Origin: an uncultured Lachnospiraceae bacterium
GTDB taxonomy: Bacteria; Bacillota; Clostridia; Lachnospirales; Lachnospiraceae
Reading direction: 5' to 3'
NCBI GenBank assembly: GCA_902776305.1
Contig: CACYPS010000001.1
Location: 124,001 to 188,000 of the forward strand
Length of the DNA stretch: 64,000 nt
Shown here: positions 17,545-23,984 of the stretch, piece by piece
Layout: each line of letters starts with the position of its first letter
Position numbering within the stretch: the stretch's first letter is position 1
Made by a program: the position numbers and the translations under genes
Notes under the pieces: model-generated
Told to the model about the DNA's origin: nothing
What the model saw: the letters and a program-made list of their open reading frames with translations, nothing else
Database searches by the model: none

Positions 17545-17587
17545 AAAAAATGAAGGGCTGCCGCGGCAGCTCTTCATCTTTTTTATG
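17543..17587. terminator. bidirectional terminator between the lipoprotein gene and lexA
   Basis: A 13-bp stem (ATGAAGGGCTGCC with GGCAGCTCTTCAT, one G-U pair) with T runs on both sides: CTTTTTT on the + side and eight A on the left, which read as T on the - strand. It serves the converging genes at 16210-17544 and 17597-18217. Confidence 0.88.
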
Positions 17588-17596
17588 CTTGATTCC

Positions 17597-18217
17597 TCAG
17601 CTGAGGAACCTCATAACACCTATGACTTTTCCCAGAATTGTGAGGTTATCCTCAACTATGATCGGGTCCATCGTATCGTTCTCCGGCTGTAGCCTGATAT
17701 AACCGTCCTCCATATAAAATGTCTTTACGGTTGCGGAGTCTTCAATCAGGGCGACGACGATATCGCCGTCGCGCGCGGTGTTCTGTTCGACAACGATCAC
17801 GTCGTCCCCGTTCAGAATGCCGGCCTTTATCATACTGTCACCTTTTACTTTCAGCATGAATGTCTGCTTATTCGGAAGATATTCTGCCGGGATGGGGAAG
17901 TAGCTGTCAACATTTTCGACTGCCAGAAGAGGTTGTCCGGCAGCAACCGTTCCCACCAACGGAACATTGACTACTTCACGTCTTGTGAGATTGAAGTTGT
18001 CATCGATGATCTCGATTGCACGGGGTTTGGTAGGATCTCTCCTTATATAGCCGTTCTTTTCAAGGGTTTCCAGATGCGCGTGCACAGAAGATGTGGATTT
18101 CAGCCTGACAGCCTCACATATATCTCTGACTGAGGGCGGATAGCCCTTGTTCAGTATTTCATTCTTTATAAAATCAAGAATTTCCTTCTGTTTTGCGGTT
18201 ATTTTGCCGTATGCCAT
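17597..18217 (-). CDS. lexA: LexA repressor of the SOS response
   Basis: 206-aa self-cleaving repressor. The N-terminal winged helix includes SVRDICEAVRLKSTSSVHAHLETLEKNGY (recognition helix near residues 40-55). The cleavage site is VAAG, cut between Ala93 and Gly94; the catalytic pair is Ser128 in GDSM and Lys165 in SATVK. Start ATG 18217 is preceded by AAAGGAGGT. A TATAAT-like -10 for this gene is at 18263-18258 on the - strand; several GTTCG/CGAAC half-sites lie around it. Divergent from a YneA-like gene, as in Bacillus subtilis. Confidence 0.96.
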   Translation of the reverse strand: MAYGKITAKQKEILDFIKNEILNKGYPPSVRDICEAVRLKSTSSVHAHLETLEKNGYIRRDPTKPRAIEIIDDNFNLTRREVVNVPLVGTVAAGQPLLAVENVDSYFPIPAEYLPNKQTFMLKVKGDSMIKAGILNGDDVIVVEQNTARDGDIVVALIEDSATVKTFYMEDGYIRLQPENDTMDPIIVEDNLTILGKVIGVMRFLS

Positions 18218-18319
18218 AGAATTGTTTACCTCCTTTGAAACTCACTATGCACCTGAGATTATAGTATCACAGTGTTCGAAAAAAATCAAACGGATATTCG
18301 GAAAATACGTTCGATTTTA

Positions 18320-18348
18320 TTGACAAACGCGCGTTCGGATGATATATT
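18320..18348 (+). promoter_or_regulatory. sigma-A promoter of the YneA-like gene
   Basis: TTGACA (18320-18325) and TATATT (18343-18348) with a 17-base spacer: a near-consensus promoter. One LexA-like box overlaps its -35 and spacer and another begins six bases after the -10, so repressor binding should block it. Confidence 0.8.
18324..18337 (+). promoter_or_regulatory. LexA box 1 (SOS box), overlapping the -35/spacer
   Basis: CAAAC-GCGC-GTTCG differs at one base from the Gram-positive consensus CGAAC-N4-GTTCG. It overlaps the last two bases of the TTGACA of the rightward promoter and could also affect the lexA promoter about 60 bases away. Confidence 0.65.
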
Positions 18349-18353
18349 ATTCT

Positions 18354-18367
18354 CGAACGGAAGTTCT
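18354..18367 (+). promoter_or_regulatory. LexA box 2 (SOS box), at the transcription start
   Basis: CGAAC-GGAA-GTTCT matches the Gram-positive SOS consensus CGAAC-N4-GTTCG at nine of ten defined positions. It lies just downstream of the -10 hexamer, over the expected start point, 30 bases from box 1 (centre to centre, close to three helical turns). Confidence 0.75.
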
Positions 18368-18404
18368 GAACACAGGTTTGTTGTATAGCTGGGGAGTAAA
18401 TACG

Positions 18405-18776
18405 ATGACAGGGACAGAGAGAAAAAAAAGAAGAATTTTAAGAGAACGCAGACGTGCAGAGCGCAGAAGAAAACTGATTCGCAACAGGATTGCAACAGCT
18501 ATGGCAGTCACGATCGTCACACTGATTATAGTTTTGCTGTGTATGAAGTTCACGGCCAGAGAGACCATTGCTGAGGATAAATCCAGATTTTCAAAAAAGT
18601 ATTACAAGAGCTATATGATCGAGTACGGGGACACGCTCTGGACAATTGCGGAAAAGAACTGCGGTACAGAATGGAAAAACAACTGGGATTATATAGATGA
18701 GGTTATGAGGATAAACGGGCTGCATTCGGATAAGATCAGAGCCGGATATCATTTGACGTTGCCGTACTATACGTGA
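18405..18776 (+). CDS. YneA-like SOS-controlled membrane protein with LysM domain
   Basis: 123-aa protein: a very basic cytoplasmic N-terminus (about residues 1-28, rich in Arg and Lys), one membrane segment (about 29-48), then an external LysM domain (about 70-120; IEYGDTLWTIAEKNC... and a terminal GYHLTLPYY). In Bacillus, YneA is divergent from lexA, has the same layout of membrane segment plus LysM, and delays cell division during DNA damage. Here the gene is divergent from lexA with two SOS boxes in its promoter, so the same role is likely. Start ATG 18405 follows GGGGAG (18391-18396); an upstream extension of 22 codons would run through the operator and is rejected. Confidence 0.82.
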   Translation: MTGTERKKRRILRERRRAERRRKLIRNRIATAMAVTIVTLIIVLLCMKFTARETIAEDKSRFSKKYYKSYMIEYGDTLWTIAEKNCGTEWKNNWDYIDEVMRINGLHSDKIRAGYHLTLPYYT

Positions 18777-18909
18777 CATACTATACATAATCAGGCAGCA
18801 TGAATCATTTCAAGTCTACTTAAGCCTATTCCTAAAGGATCGGCGCTGAATTGGTTCGACTGAAATCACGAGTATTGCGCAATGAAAAATAAGTATTTAG
18901 TGTGTGTTG

Positions 18910-18937
18910 GCAGGTTCCGGGAGGGACCTGCTTTTTT
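18910..18937 (+). terminator. rho-independent terminator downstream of the YneA-like gene
   Basis: Stem GCAGGTTCC (18910-18918) with GGACCTGC (18924-18931), one bulged T, short GGGAG loop, followed by TTTTTT (18932-18937). It lies 134 bases after the YneA-like stop, so the transcript would have a long 3' tail. Confidence 0.75.
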
Positions 18938-19000
18938 GTTGGGAGTTGACAGGGAGGGGGCGTGGGGGTATGATTGTTACATCCATCTCTTCCACAAACG

Positions 19001-19024
19001 CGAGTTTAACGAAAAGATGGAGCC
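19001..19024 (-). repeat. inverted partial copy of the upstream repeat
   Basis: Reads, on the - strand, like the first 25 bases of the direct repeats at 19055 and 19162 with a one-base deletion. With the copy at 19055-19079 it can form a long stem with a 30-base loop. It contains the motif TTTCGTTAAA in inverted orientation at 19005-19014. Confidence 0.8.
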
Positions 19025-19054
19025 GGAAAATAGGGCTTACGGGACATTCTTCAG

Positions 19055-19123
19055 GGCTCCATCTATTTCGTTAAACTCGGGGGGATGCTTATTGGCGGCT
19101 TTCAAGTGAAATAATTATTAAAG
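19055..19123 (+). repeat. 69-bp direct repeat, copy 1
   Basis: Matches copy 2 (19162-19230) with four substitutions over 69 bases. Contains TTTCGTTAAA (19066-19075), a TTGGCG hexamer (19092-19097) and TATTAA 18 bases further on, so it looks like a decayed form of the promoter seen in copy 2. Confidence 0.9.
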
Positions 19124-19161
19124 TTCAAATATAAAGTTCAATAGTTCAATGCATGTTGTCA

Positions 19162-19230
19162 GGCTCCATCTATTTCGTTAAACTCGAGGGGATGCTTATT
19201 GACGGCTTCCAAGTGAAATAACTATTAAAG
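19162..19230 (+). repeat. 69-bp direct repeat, copy 2
   Basis: Second copy of the 69-bp unit, 38 bases after copy 1. Contains TTTCGTTAAA (19173-19182) and a better promoter than copy 1. The two copies sit directly upstream of the tyrosine recombinase gene and most simply arose by duplication of its control region. Confidence 0.9.
19199..19228 (+). promoter_or_regulatory. candidate promoter of the recombinase gene
   Basis: TTGACG (19199-19204), 18-base spacer, TATTAA (19223-19228), inside repeat copy 2 and about 60 bases before the start codon. The motif TTTCGTTAAA occurs 16 bases upstream of the -35 and again at 19259-19268 between the expected start of transcription and the ribosome site, positions suited to a regulator. 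Confidence 0.5.
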
Positions 19231-19288
19231 ATAAAGTTCAAAATAACTATTCCAGCTGTTTCGTTAAATAAATGAAAGGAACTCTTAT

Positions 19289-20362
19289 ATGGCTGACAGA
19301 ATCACCTACCGCGAACAAACCGATCGCAAAAACATCCTCAAACTCAGGGATGTCCTGAACACCTTACCGCCGTACGTCAAGGATTACTTCCGAGCCATCG
19401 ATTCCACCTCAACCACCAAGACCCGCATATCCTATGCCTATGACATCCGGGTCTTCTTCGAGTTCTTAAAGAGTCAGAACCCGGTGTACCGGAATTATGA
19501 AATCCGCGATTTCACCCTCGAAGACCTTGACCGCGTCACCGCCCGCGACCTCGAAGAATACATGGAGTATCTCAAACTCTATGAAACGCCCGCAGAGCGC
19601 AAAAACACCTCCCCGATGAACACCAATGGGCTTCTCGGTTTAAAACGCAAATTATCGGCTCTCAGGAGCTTCTACGGTTATCTGTTCCGGCAGGAAATGA
19701 TCAAAACTAACCCCACAGTCCTGATTGATATGCCCAAAATCCATGAAAAGACGATCATACGCCTCGATACGGATGAGGTCGCAATTCTTCTCGATTATAT
19801 CGAAAACTGTGGCAATCAGCTCTCCGGAAAAGCCCTGAGCTACTATAAAAAAACACGCGAACGTGATCTTGCCATCGTAACTCTCCTGCTCGGAACGGGC
19901 ATTCGAGTGTCGGAATGTGTCGGTCTGGACGTAGAGGATCTTGACTTTCGGAATAACGGTATCCGCATCGTCCGAAAAGGCGGAAATGAGGCCGTTGTCT
20001 ACTTCGGTCCGGAAGTCGAGGAAGCTCTTCGCAACTACCTTGAGATAAGGAAAGGAATCACACCTTGCGCAGGACACGAACACGCCCTCTTCTACTCTAT
20101 TCAAAGGAGACGAATGACTGTTCGGTCAGTTGAGGATCTCGTGGAGAAATACGCATCAGCTGTAACGACTACGAAAAAAATCACGCCTCACAAGCTACGC
20201 AGTACATATGGTACGGCGCTTTACAGAGAGACCGGCGACATTTATCTGGTCGCGGATGTTCTCGGCCATAAGGATGTCAATACGACGAGAAGACACTATG
20301 CTGCCATGGATGATGAGAGACGCAGACGAGCGGCGGATGCCGTACATCTCCGCAAGGACTGA
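19289..20362 (+). CDS. tyrosine recombinase, XerS-like
   Basis: 357-aa tyrosine recombinase. N-terminal SAM-like DNA-binding domain (about 15-135), catalytic domain after it. Catalytic set complete: Arg206 (TGIRVSE), Lys230 (VRKGGN), His301-x2-Arg304 (TPHKLRS), His327 (LGHKD) and Tyr337 (RRHYAAM). The stretch QLSGKALSYYKKTRERDLAIVTLLLGTGIRVSE and the length resemble streptococcal XerS, the single recombinase that resolves chromosome dimers, more than XerC/XerD (about 300 aa); this is judged from memory. An integrase of a lost element is the alternative. Start ATG 19289 follows AAAGGA. No flanking att repeats seen. Confidence 0.8.
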   Translation: MADRITYREQTDRKNILKLRDVLNTLPPYVKDYFRAIDSTSTTKTRISYAYDIRVFFEFLKSQNPVYRNYEIRDFTLEDLDRVTARDLEEYMEYLKLYETPAERKNTSPMNTNGLLGLKRKLSALRSFYGYLFRQEMIKTNPTVLIDMPKIHEKTIIRLDTDEVAILLDYIENCGNQLSGKALSYYKKTRERDLAIVTLLLGTGIRVSECVGLDVEDLDFRNNGIRIVRKGGNEAVVYFGPEVEEALRNYLEIRKGITPCAGHEHALFYSIQRRRMTVRSVEDLVEKYASAVTTTKKITPHKLRSTYGTALYRETGDIYLVADVLGHKDVNTTRRHYAAMDDERRRRAADAVHLRKD

Positions 20363-20430
20363 ATAGTTAACCAAGTACCAAATAGTTAACATAATTATTT
20401 TATGTAATCTTATCCTGTTTCTGTATTTTA

Positions 20431-20476
20431 AGACCCGACGAATACAAGTTATTACGGTATTCGCTCGGGTCTTTTT
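20431..20476 (+). terminator. rho-independent terminator after the recombinase gene
   Basis: Long stem AGACCCGACGAATAC (20431-20445) with GTATTCGCTCGGGTCT (20457-20472), one bulged base, 11-base loop, followed by a T run to 20476. Confidence 0.85.
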
Positions 20477-20657
20477 ATAGTCCATGAAGTTATTACTAAA
20501 ACTTCCCGCTTGTCACATCAGGGCAAACCGGAATCAAAATGAAGGCAGAAACCGAAATGTTTGTTTAAGCAGGGTATCTCGAGCGGTCGCTAAAGTAAAT
20601 GATGAGGTGTCATACATGGTAATTTTGTCAGTATTTTAGCGTTTTTGTGCTATTCTG

Positions 20658-20688
20658 TTGTGGAAAGTGCGAAGAAAAATGCTATAAT
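20658..20688 (+). promoter_or_regulatory. candidate promoter of the lactate permease gene
   Basis: A perfect TATAAT at 20683-20688 with a TTGTGG at 20658-20663 (19-base spacer; the -35 is weak). Transcription would start near 20695, giving a short leader before the GAAAGGGGG ribosome site at 20701-20709. Confidence 0.5.
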
Positions 20689-20721
20689 GTTGATATTAAT
20701 GAAAGGGGGCCCGAAGCCGTT

Positions 20722-22248
20722 ATGTTTCTGAAATTCATTTTAGCTTTAATTCCAATTATATGGCTCATTGTAGCTATGAGTATCCTGAAGATGCCCGGCT
20801 TTAAGGCATGTTTCATCGCCTTTGTAATTACATTTATCCTTGCTGCCGCAGCATGGCATCTGAGCATTATCAACACAGCAACTGCAGCCCTTGAAGGTAT
20901 CTGCAACGCATTGTGGCCGATTATCATCGTTATTCTGGCTGCACTTTTTGTTTACAATCTCACCCTCAAGACCGGAGCCATGGAAAAGATTAAGGCAATG
21001 CTCGCCGGTGTTTCGACCGACAAGCGTATCCTGATGCTTCTCATCGCTTTCGGTTTCGGCAACTTCATGGAAGGTATGGCAGGATTCGGAACAGCCGTTG
21101 CTATTCCGGCCGGAATCCTTGTCGGACTCGGGTTTGACCCGATTCTCTCGATTGTGAGCTGCCTCATCATCAACTCTACGCCGACCGCTTTCGGATCTGT
21201 CGGTGTTCCGACCAACACAATGGCCAACATCACAGGATTTGACGCAGTAGCAATTTCCGGTAACGTTGCGAAGATTCAGCTGGTCGTTTCTTTCCTGCTT
21301 CCGTTCATCGCTGTTATAGTGATCGGACAGGGCGTCAAAGCGCTGAAAGGACTCATTCCGATGATCCTCATCGCTGATATTTCATTCCTGGTTCCGCAGT
21401 ACATTGTTGCAAATGTCATCGGTCCGGATCTTGCAAATATCATCGGCGCCATTATCTGTATGATCTGCATTATCATAGCAGCCATAAAGCTTCCGAGAAA
21501 GAAAATTCCGGAATTCGAAGTTGAGAGCAGCGGTAATGGATTGAAGGGTCTTACTCTCAACGAGGCTCTCGTTGCATGGTCGCCGTTCATCCTGATTTTC
21601 GTGTTCCTGCTGCTTACATCTACGATCGTGCCGTTCATTCACGACCCGCTGGCATCCATTAATTCCAAAATCAGCTTCTACGCCGGTGAAAATCCAGCTA
21701 CGCTGACATTCTATTGGATCAACACACCGGGCGTTCTGATCATACTTGCAGGTATCATCGGCGGTCTGATTCAGGGAGCCGGCTTCGGAGAAATCATCGG
21801 TATCTTCTGCACAACAGTCAAGAACAATGTAAAGACAATCATTACGATCTGCTCGGTTCTTGCAGTTGCCAAAATTATGGGTTACAGCGGAATGATCAGC
21901 GACATCGCCAACGTTCTCGTTGCGGTTGCCGGTGACAAGTTCCCGTTAATATCACCGCTCATCGGTACGATCGGCGGTTTCGTTACAGGTTCCGGAACAT
22001 CCACAACGGCTCTGTTCGGACAGCTTCAGGTCGAGACAGCCAATCAGATCGGAGCAAATCCGATCTGGCTCGCAGCCGCGAACCTTATGGGAGCCGGTAT
22101 CGGAAAGATGATTTGCCCGCAGAGTATTGCAATCGGTACTGCGGCTTGCAACCTCAGCGGTGTTGAGAGCAAGATTCTGGGAAAAACAGCTGTCTACACA
22201 GTGCTGTTCGCAGTGATCGGCGGTATTGTCTGCTTTGTTCTTCAGTAA
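20722..22248 (+). CDS. lctP: L-lactate permease family transporter
   Basis: 508-aa integral membrane protein of the LctP/LldP lactate:proton symporter family, with about 12-14 hydrophobic segments. Family features: FGNFMEGMAGFGTAVAIPAGIL, SCLIINSTPTAFGSVGVPTN, a repeat of these in the C-terminal half (GGFVTGSGTSTTALFGQLQ), and NLMGAGIGKMICPQSIAIG. The frame extends 25 codons upstream to 20647, but that would cover the promoter; ATG 20722 begins the conserved MFLKFILALIPI. Stands alone with its own promoter and terminator; no lactate dehydrogenase or LldEFG genes are adjacent, so uptake or export direction is open. Confidence 0.9.
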   Translation: MFLKFILALIPIIWLIVAMSILKMPGFKACFIAFVITFILAAAAWHLSIINTATAALEGICNALWPIIIVILAALFVYNLTLKTGAMEKIKAMLAGVSTDKRILMLLIAFGFGNFMEGMAGFGTAVAIPAGILVGLGFDPILSIVSCLIINSTPTAFGSVGVPTNTMANITGFDAVAISGNVAKIQLVVSFLLPFIAVIVIGQGVKALKGLIPMILIADISFLVPQYIVANVIGPDLANIIGAIICMICIIIAAIKLPRKKIPEFEVESSGNGLKGLTLNEALVAWSPFILIFVFLLLTSTIVPFIHDPLASINSKISFYAGENPATLTFYWINTPGVLIILAGIIGGLIQGAGFGEIIGIFCTTVKNNVKTIITICSVLAVAKIMGYSGMISDIANVLVAVAGDKFPLISPLIGTIGGFVTGSGTSTTALFGQLQVETANQIGANPIWLAAANLMGAGIGKMICPQSIAIGTAACNLSGVESKILGKTAVYTVLFAVIGGIVCFVLQ

Positions 22249-22346
22249 GAGCGTGTGCCGAACGCTGTAAGAAACGGATCAGCATATCATGTCCGGCGAT
22301 ATGCCGAATGGATTGTATGGTCTTCAGATTTAAAATGAATACAGAA

Positions 22347-22392
22347 TAAAAAACAGGCTGATGCAAACAAATCATGCATCAGCCTGTTTTTT
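22347..22392. terminator. bidirectional terminator between lctP and the RluD-like gene
   Basis: Perfect 15-bp stem AAACAGGCTGATGCA (22351-22365) with TGCATCAGCCTGTTT (22375-22389), 9-base loop, T run on the + side and A run on the left. Serves both converging genes. Confidence 0.9.
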
Positions 22393-22408
22393 TATCTCCC
22401 ATCGCGCA

Positions 22409-23461
22409 TTATCTCCCATCGCGCAGCCGTTTCAGAATGTTCTCAAAATATGCGGGAAGCGGAGCCGTGAACTCTACATACTCGCCTGTCCGGGGGTGTA
22501 TGAACCCGATTGTCGCAGCGTGAAGGGTCTGTCCCTCTGTCGGGTAAGGTGACCGCCCGGAGCTGTAGACAGTGTCTCCGAGAAGCGGGTGCCCTTTTGA
22601 GGCCATGTGCACGCGGATCTGATGTGTTCGGCCGGTCTCGAGTTTGAACGCGCAGAACGTGTAATTGCCGAATCGTTCGAGTACCCTGTAATGGGTGACA
22701 GCCGGCTTTCCTCCGACTTTTACCACTGCCATCCTTTTGCGCTCTCTCGGATCGCGCCCGATATTTCCCTCGATTGTTCCGCTGTCTTCTTTGATATTTC
22801 CGGTGACAATGCCCAGGTATTCTCTGGTAATCGAGTGGACCGCCAGCTGTTCCGCGATCTTACGATGTGCAACATCATTTTTACAGATGATCAGCGCACC
22901 GGTCGTGTCTTTGTCGATCCGGTGTACAATTCCGGGTCTTAATACACCGTTTATCCCGGAAAGATTGCCGCGGCAGTGATACATGACAGCATTGACAAGC
23001 GTCCCGGAAGAGTGACCCGGAGCAGGATGGACCGTCATTCCTTTGGGCTTATTAACGATCAGAACATCCTCATCCTCATATAAGATATCAAGCGGGATAT
23101 CTTCCGGCAGGATCTCCGGATCCTTGAGTTCAGGCATTCTGAGTATGATAATATCGCCCGTATTCAGCTTTCTGGAGCTTTTTAAAGGCTTATCCCCTAT
23201 CATAGCCTGCCCGTCTCTTATGAGTTCCTGTAAACGGCTTCTGGAGAGTTCCGGGAGCACGTCCGCCAGATACCTGTCAGCCCGCATTCCGGCTGCAGAA
23301 GCAGGGACGGTGATTTCATACTTATCTGCGTGCATATCGATTTCTTCAGGGTCTTCATCTTCCGGCTCTTCATCCTGCATCGCGATTATGTTAATTTCTT
23401 CAGGATCTCCTTCTTCCGGCTCTTCATCCTGCATCGCGATTATGTTATCTTCATATGTCAT
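22409..23461 (-). CDS. RluD-like 23S rRNA pseudouridine synthase with duplicated acidic N-terminus
   Basis: 350-aa RluA-family pseudouridine synthase. After an S4 RNA-binding domain (RADRYLADVLPELSRSRLQELIRDG) comes the catalytic domain with HRIDKDTTGALI (catalytic Asp) and TGRTHQIRVHM. The first 40 residues are two copies of an 18-residue acidic unit (NIIAMQDEEPE...EEI) encoded by a 54-bp tandem repeat, absent from ordinary family members; the normal start would be the Met of MHADKYEITVP. ATG 23461 overlaps the end of lspA by four bases, the usual lspA-rluD coupling, so the repeat is probably translated. Confidence 0.88.
   Translation of the reverse strand: MTYEDNIIAMQDEEPEEGDPEEINIIAMQDEEPEDEDPEEIDMHADKYEITVPASAAGMRADRYLADVLPELSRSRLQELIRDGQAMIGDKPLKSSRKLNTGDIIILRMPELKDPEILPEDIPLDILYEDEDVLIVNKPKGMTVHPAPGHSSGTLVNAVMYHCRGNLSGINGVLRPGIVHRIDKDTTGALIICKNDVAHRKIAEQLAVHSITREYLGIVTGNIKEDSGTIEGNIGRDPRERKRMAVVKVGGKPAVTHYRVLERFGNYTFCAFKLETGRTHQIRVHMASKGHPLLGDTVYSSGRSPYPTEGQTLHAATIGFIHPRTGEYVEFTAPLPAYFENILKRLRDGR
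23340..23447 (-). repeat. 54-bp tandem repeat, two copies, inside the RluD-like gene
   Basis: Units at 23340-23393 and 23394-23447 differ at only a few positions. Being a multiple of three, the duplication keeps the frame and adds 18 acidic residues per unit to the N-terminus. Confidence 0.9.
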
Positions 23462-23964
23462 TTCTTCTTCTCCATAAATGCGAGATCATCTTCTTTATAG
23501 ACGAACACGACCAGTATAAAGAACGCGACCGCCGAACATGTCACATATATGTCTGCCACATTGAAAATCGGGAAATCAATCAGTGAAAAATACAGGAAGT
23601 CCCGGACATACGTCAGCTTCAGACGGTCATAAAAGTTGCCGAATGCTCCGGAGGAAACGATGATGACGAGCAAACGGAGCGGCAGGAATTTCTTATCTGA
23701 GGGAATTCTCATATAAACATAGACCATTGCGGCAAGAAAAATGACCGTCAGGATGATAAAGAACGTCCTCTGATTCTGCAGGAGGCCGAACGCAGCGCCT
23801 CTGTTCTCCAGATATCGAAGTTCGAACACGCCCTGTATCAGAATGATCGGCTTCTCGGGTAGTGTATTCTGTGCCCAGAGTTTCGTCATAAGATCAAGGC
23901 AGACCAGCACAGCGAACAGAACGACGGCTATTAAACAGCGCCCGTATTGCTTTTGCGTTTTCAT
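23458..23964 (-). CDS. lspA: signal peptidase II (lipoprotein signal peptidase)
   Basis: 168-aa membrane aspartyl protease that cleaves prolipoproteins before the lipidated Cys. Four hydrophobic segments; the catalytic aspartates are in GAFGNFYDRLKLTYVRDFL and FNVADIYVT. A longer reading from TTG 23988 is open, but AAGGAG sits between it and ATG 23964, so the ATG is chosen. Follows aroB and overlaps the RluD-like gene by four bases. Substrates in this window include the lipoproteins at 16210-17544 and 49969-51351. Confidence 0.9.
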   Translation of the reverse strand: MKTQKQYGRCLIAVVLFAVLVCLDLMTKLWAQNTLPEKPIILIQGVFELRYLENRGAAFGLLQNQRTFFIILTVIFLAAMVYVYMRIPSDKKFLPLRLLVIIVSSGAFGNFYDRLKLTYVRDFLYFSLIDFPIFNVADIYVTCSAVAFFILVVFVYKEDDLAFMEKKK

Positions 23965-23984
23965 AAGCAGTTTTATCTCCTTAT

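Larger units (their letters stand above)
18777..19288. other. 512-base non-coding region before the recombinase gene
   Basis: No convincing gene. It holds, left to right: about 130 bases without visible signals; a terminator hairpin (18910-18937); an inverted copy (19001-19024) and two direct copies (19055-19123, 19162-19230) of one repeat; short AAAGTTCAA repeats at 19120-19128, 19133-19141 and 19233-19241; and a last TTTCGTTAAA at 19259-19268 just before the ribosome site of the recombinase. A frame open from 18882 to 19109 runs through the terminator and the repeats and has no family resemblance. Confidence 0.7.
20363..20721. other. 359-base gap between recombinase and lactate permease genes
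   Basis: No gene supported. Contents: two direct copies of AATAGTTAAC (20362-20371 and 20381-20390) right after the recombinase stop, a terminator (20431-20476), about 170 bases without recognised signals, and the promoter and ribosome site of the permease (20658-20709). Confidence 0.6.

Noticed and set aside
18882-19109. 75-codon frame in the region before the recombinase
   Set aside because: It runs through a terminator hairpin and one of the repeats, and has no ribosome site or recognisable protein features.
18990-19270. Repeat array considered as a CRISPR
   Set aside because: Only two full copies, 69 bp long, 38 bp apart, one inverted partial copy, and no cas genes.
19001-20476. Considered as an integrated mobile element
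   Set aside because: Only a recombinase is present; no cargo, excisionase, direct-repeat att pair or tRNA at the border. Kept as a solitary Xer-like gene.
20580-20660. Possible short leader peptide (ATG near 20622, seven codons) before lctP
   Set aside because: Lies upstream of the predicted lctP promoter and has no codon pattern suggesting attenuation.
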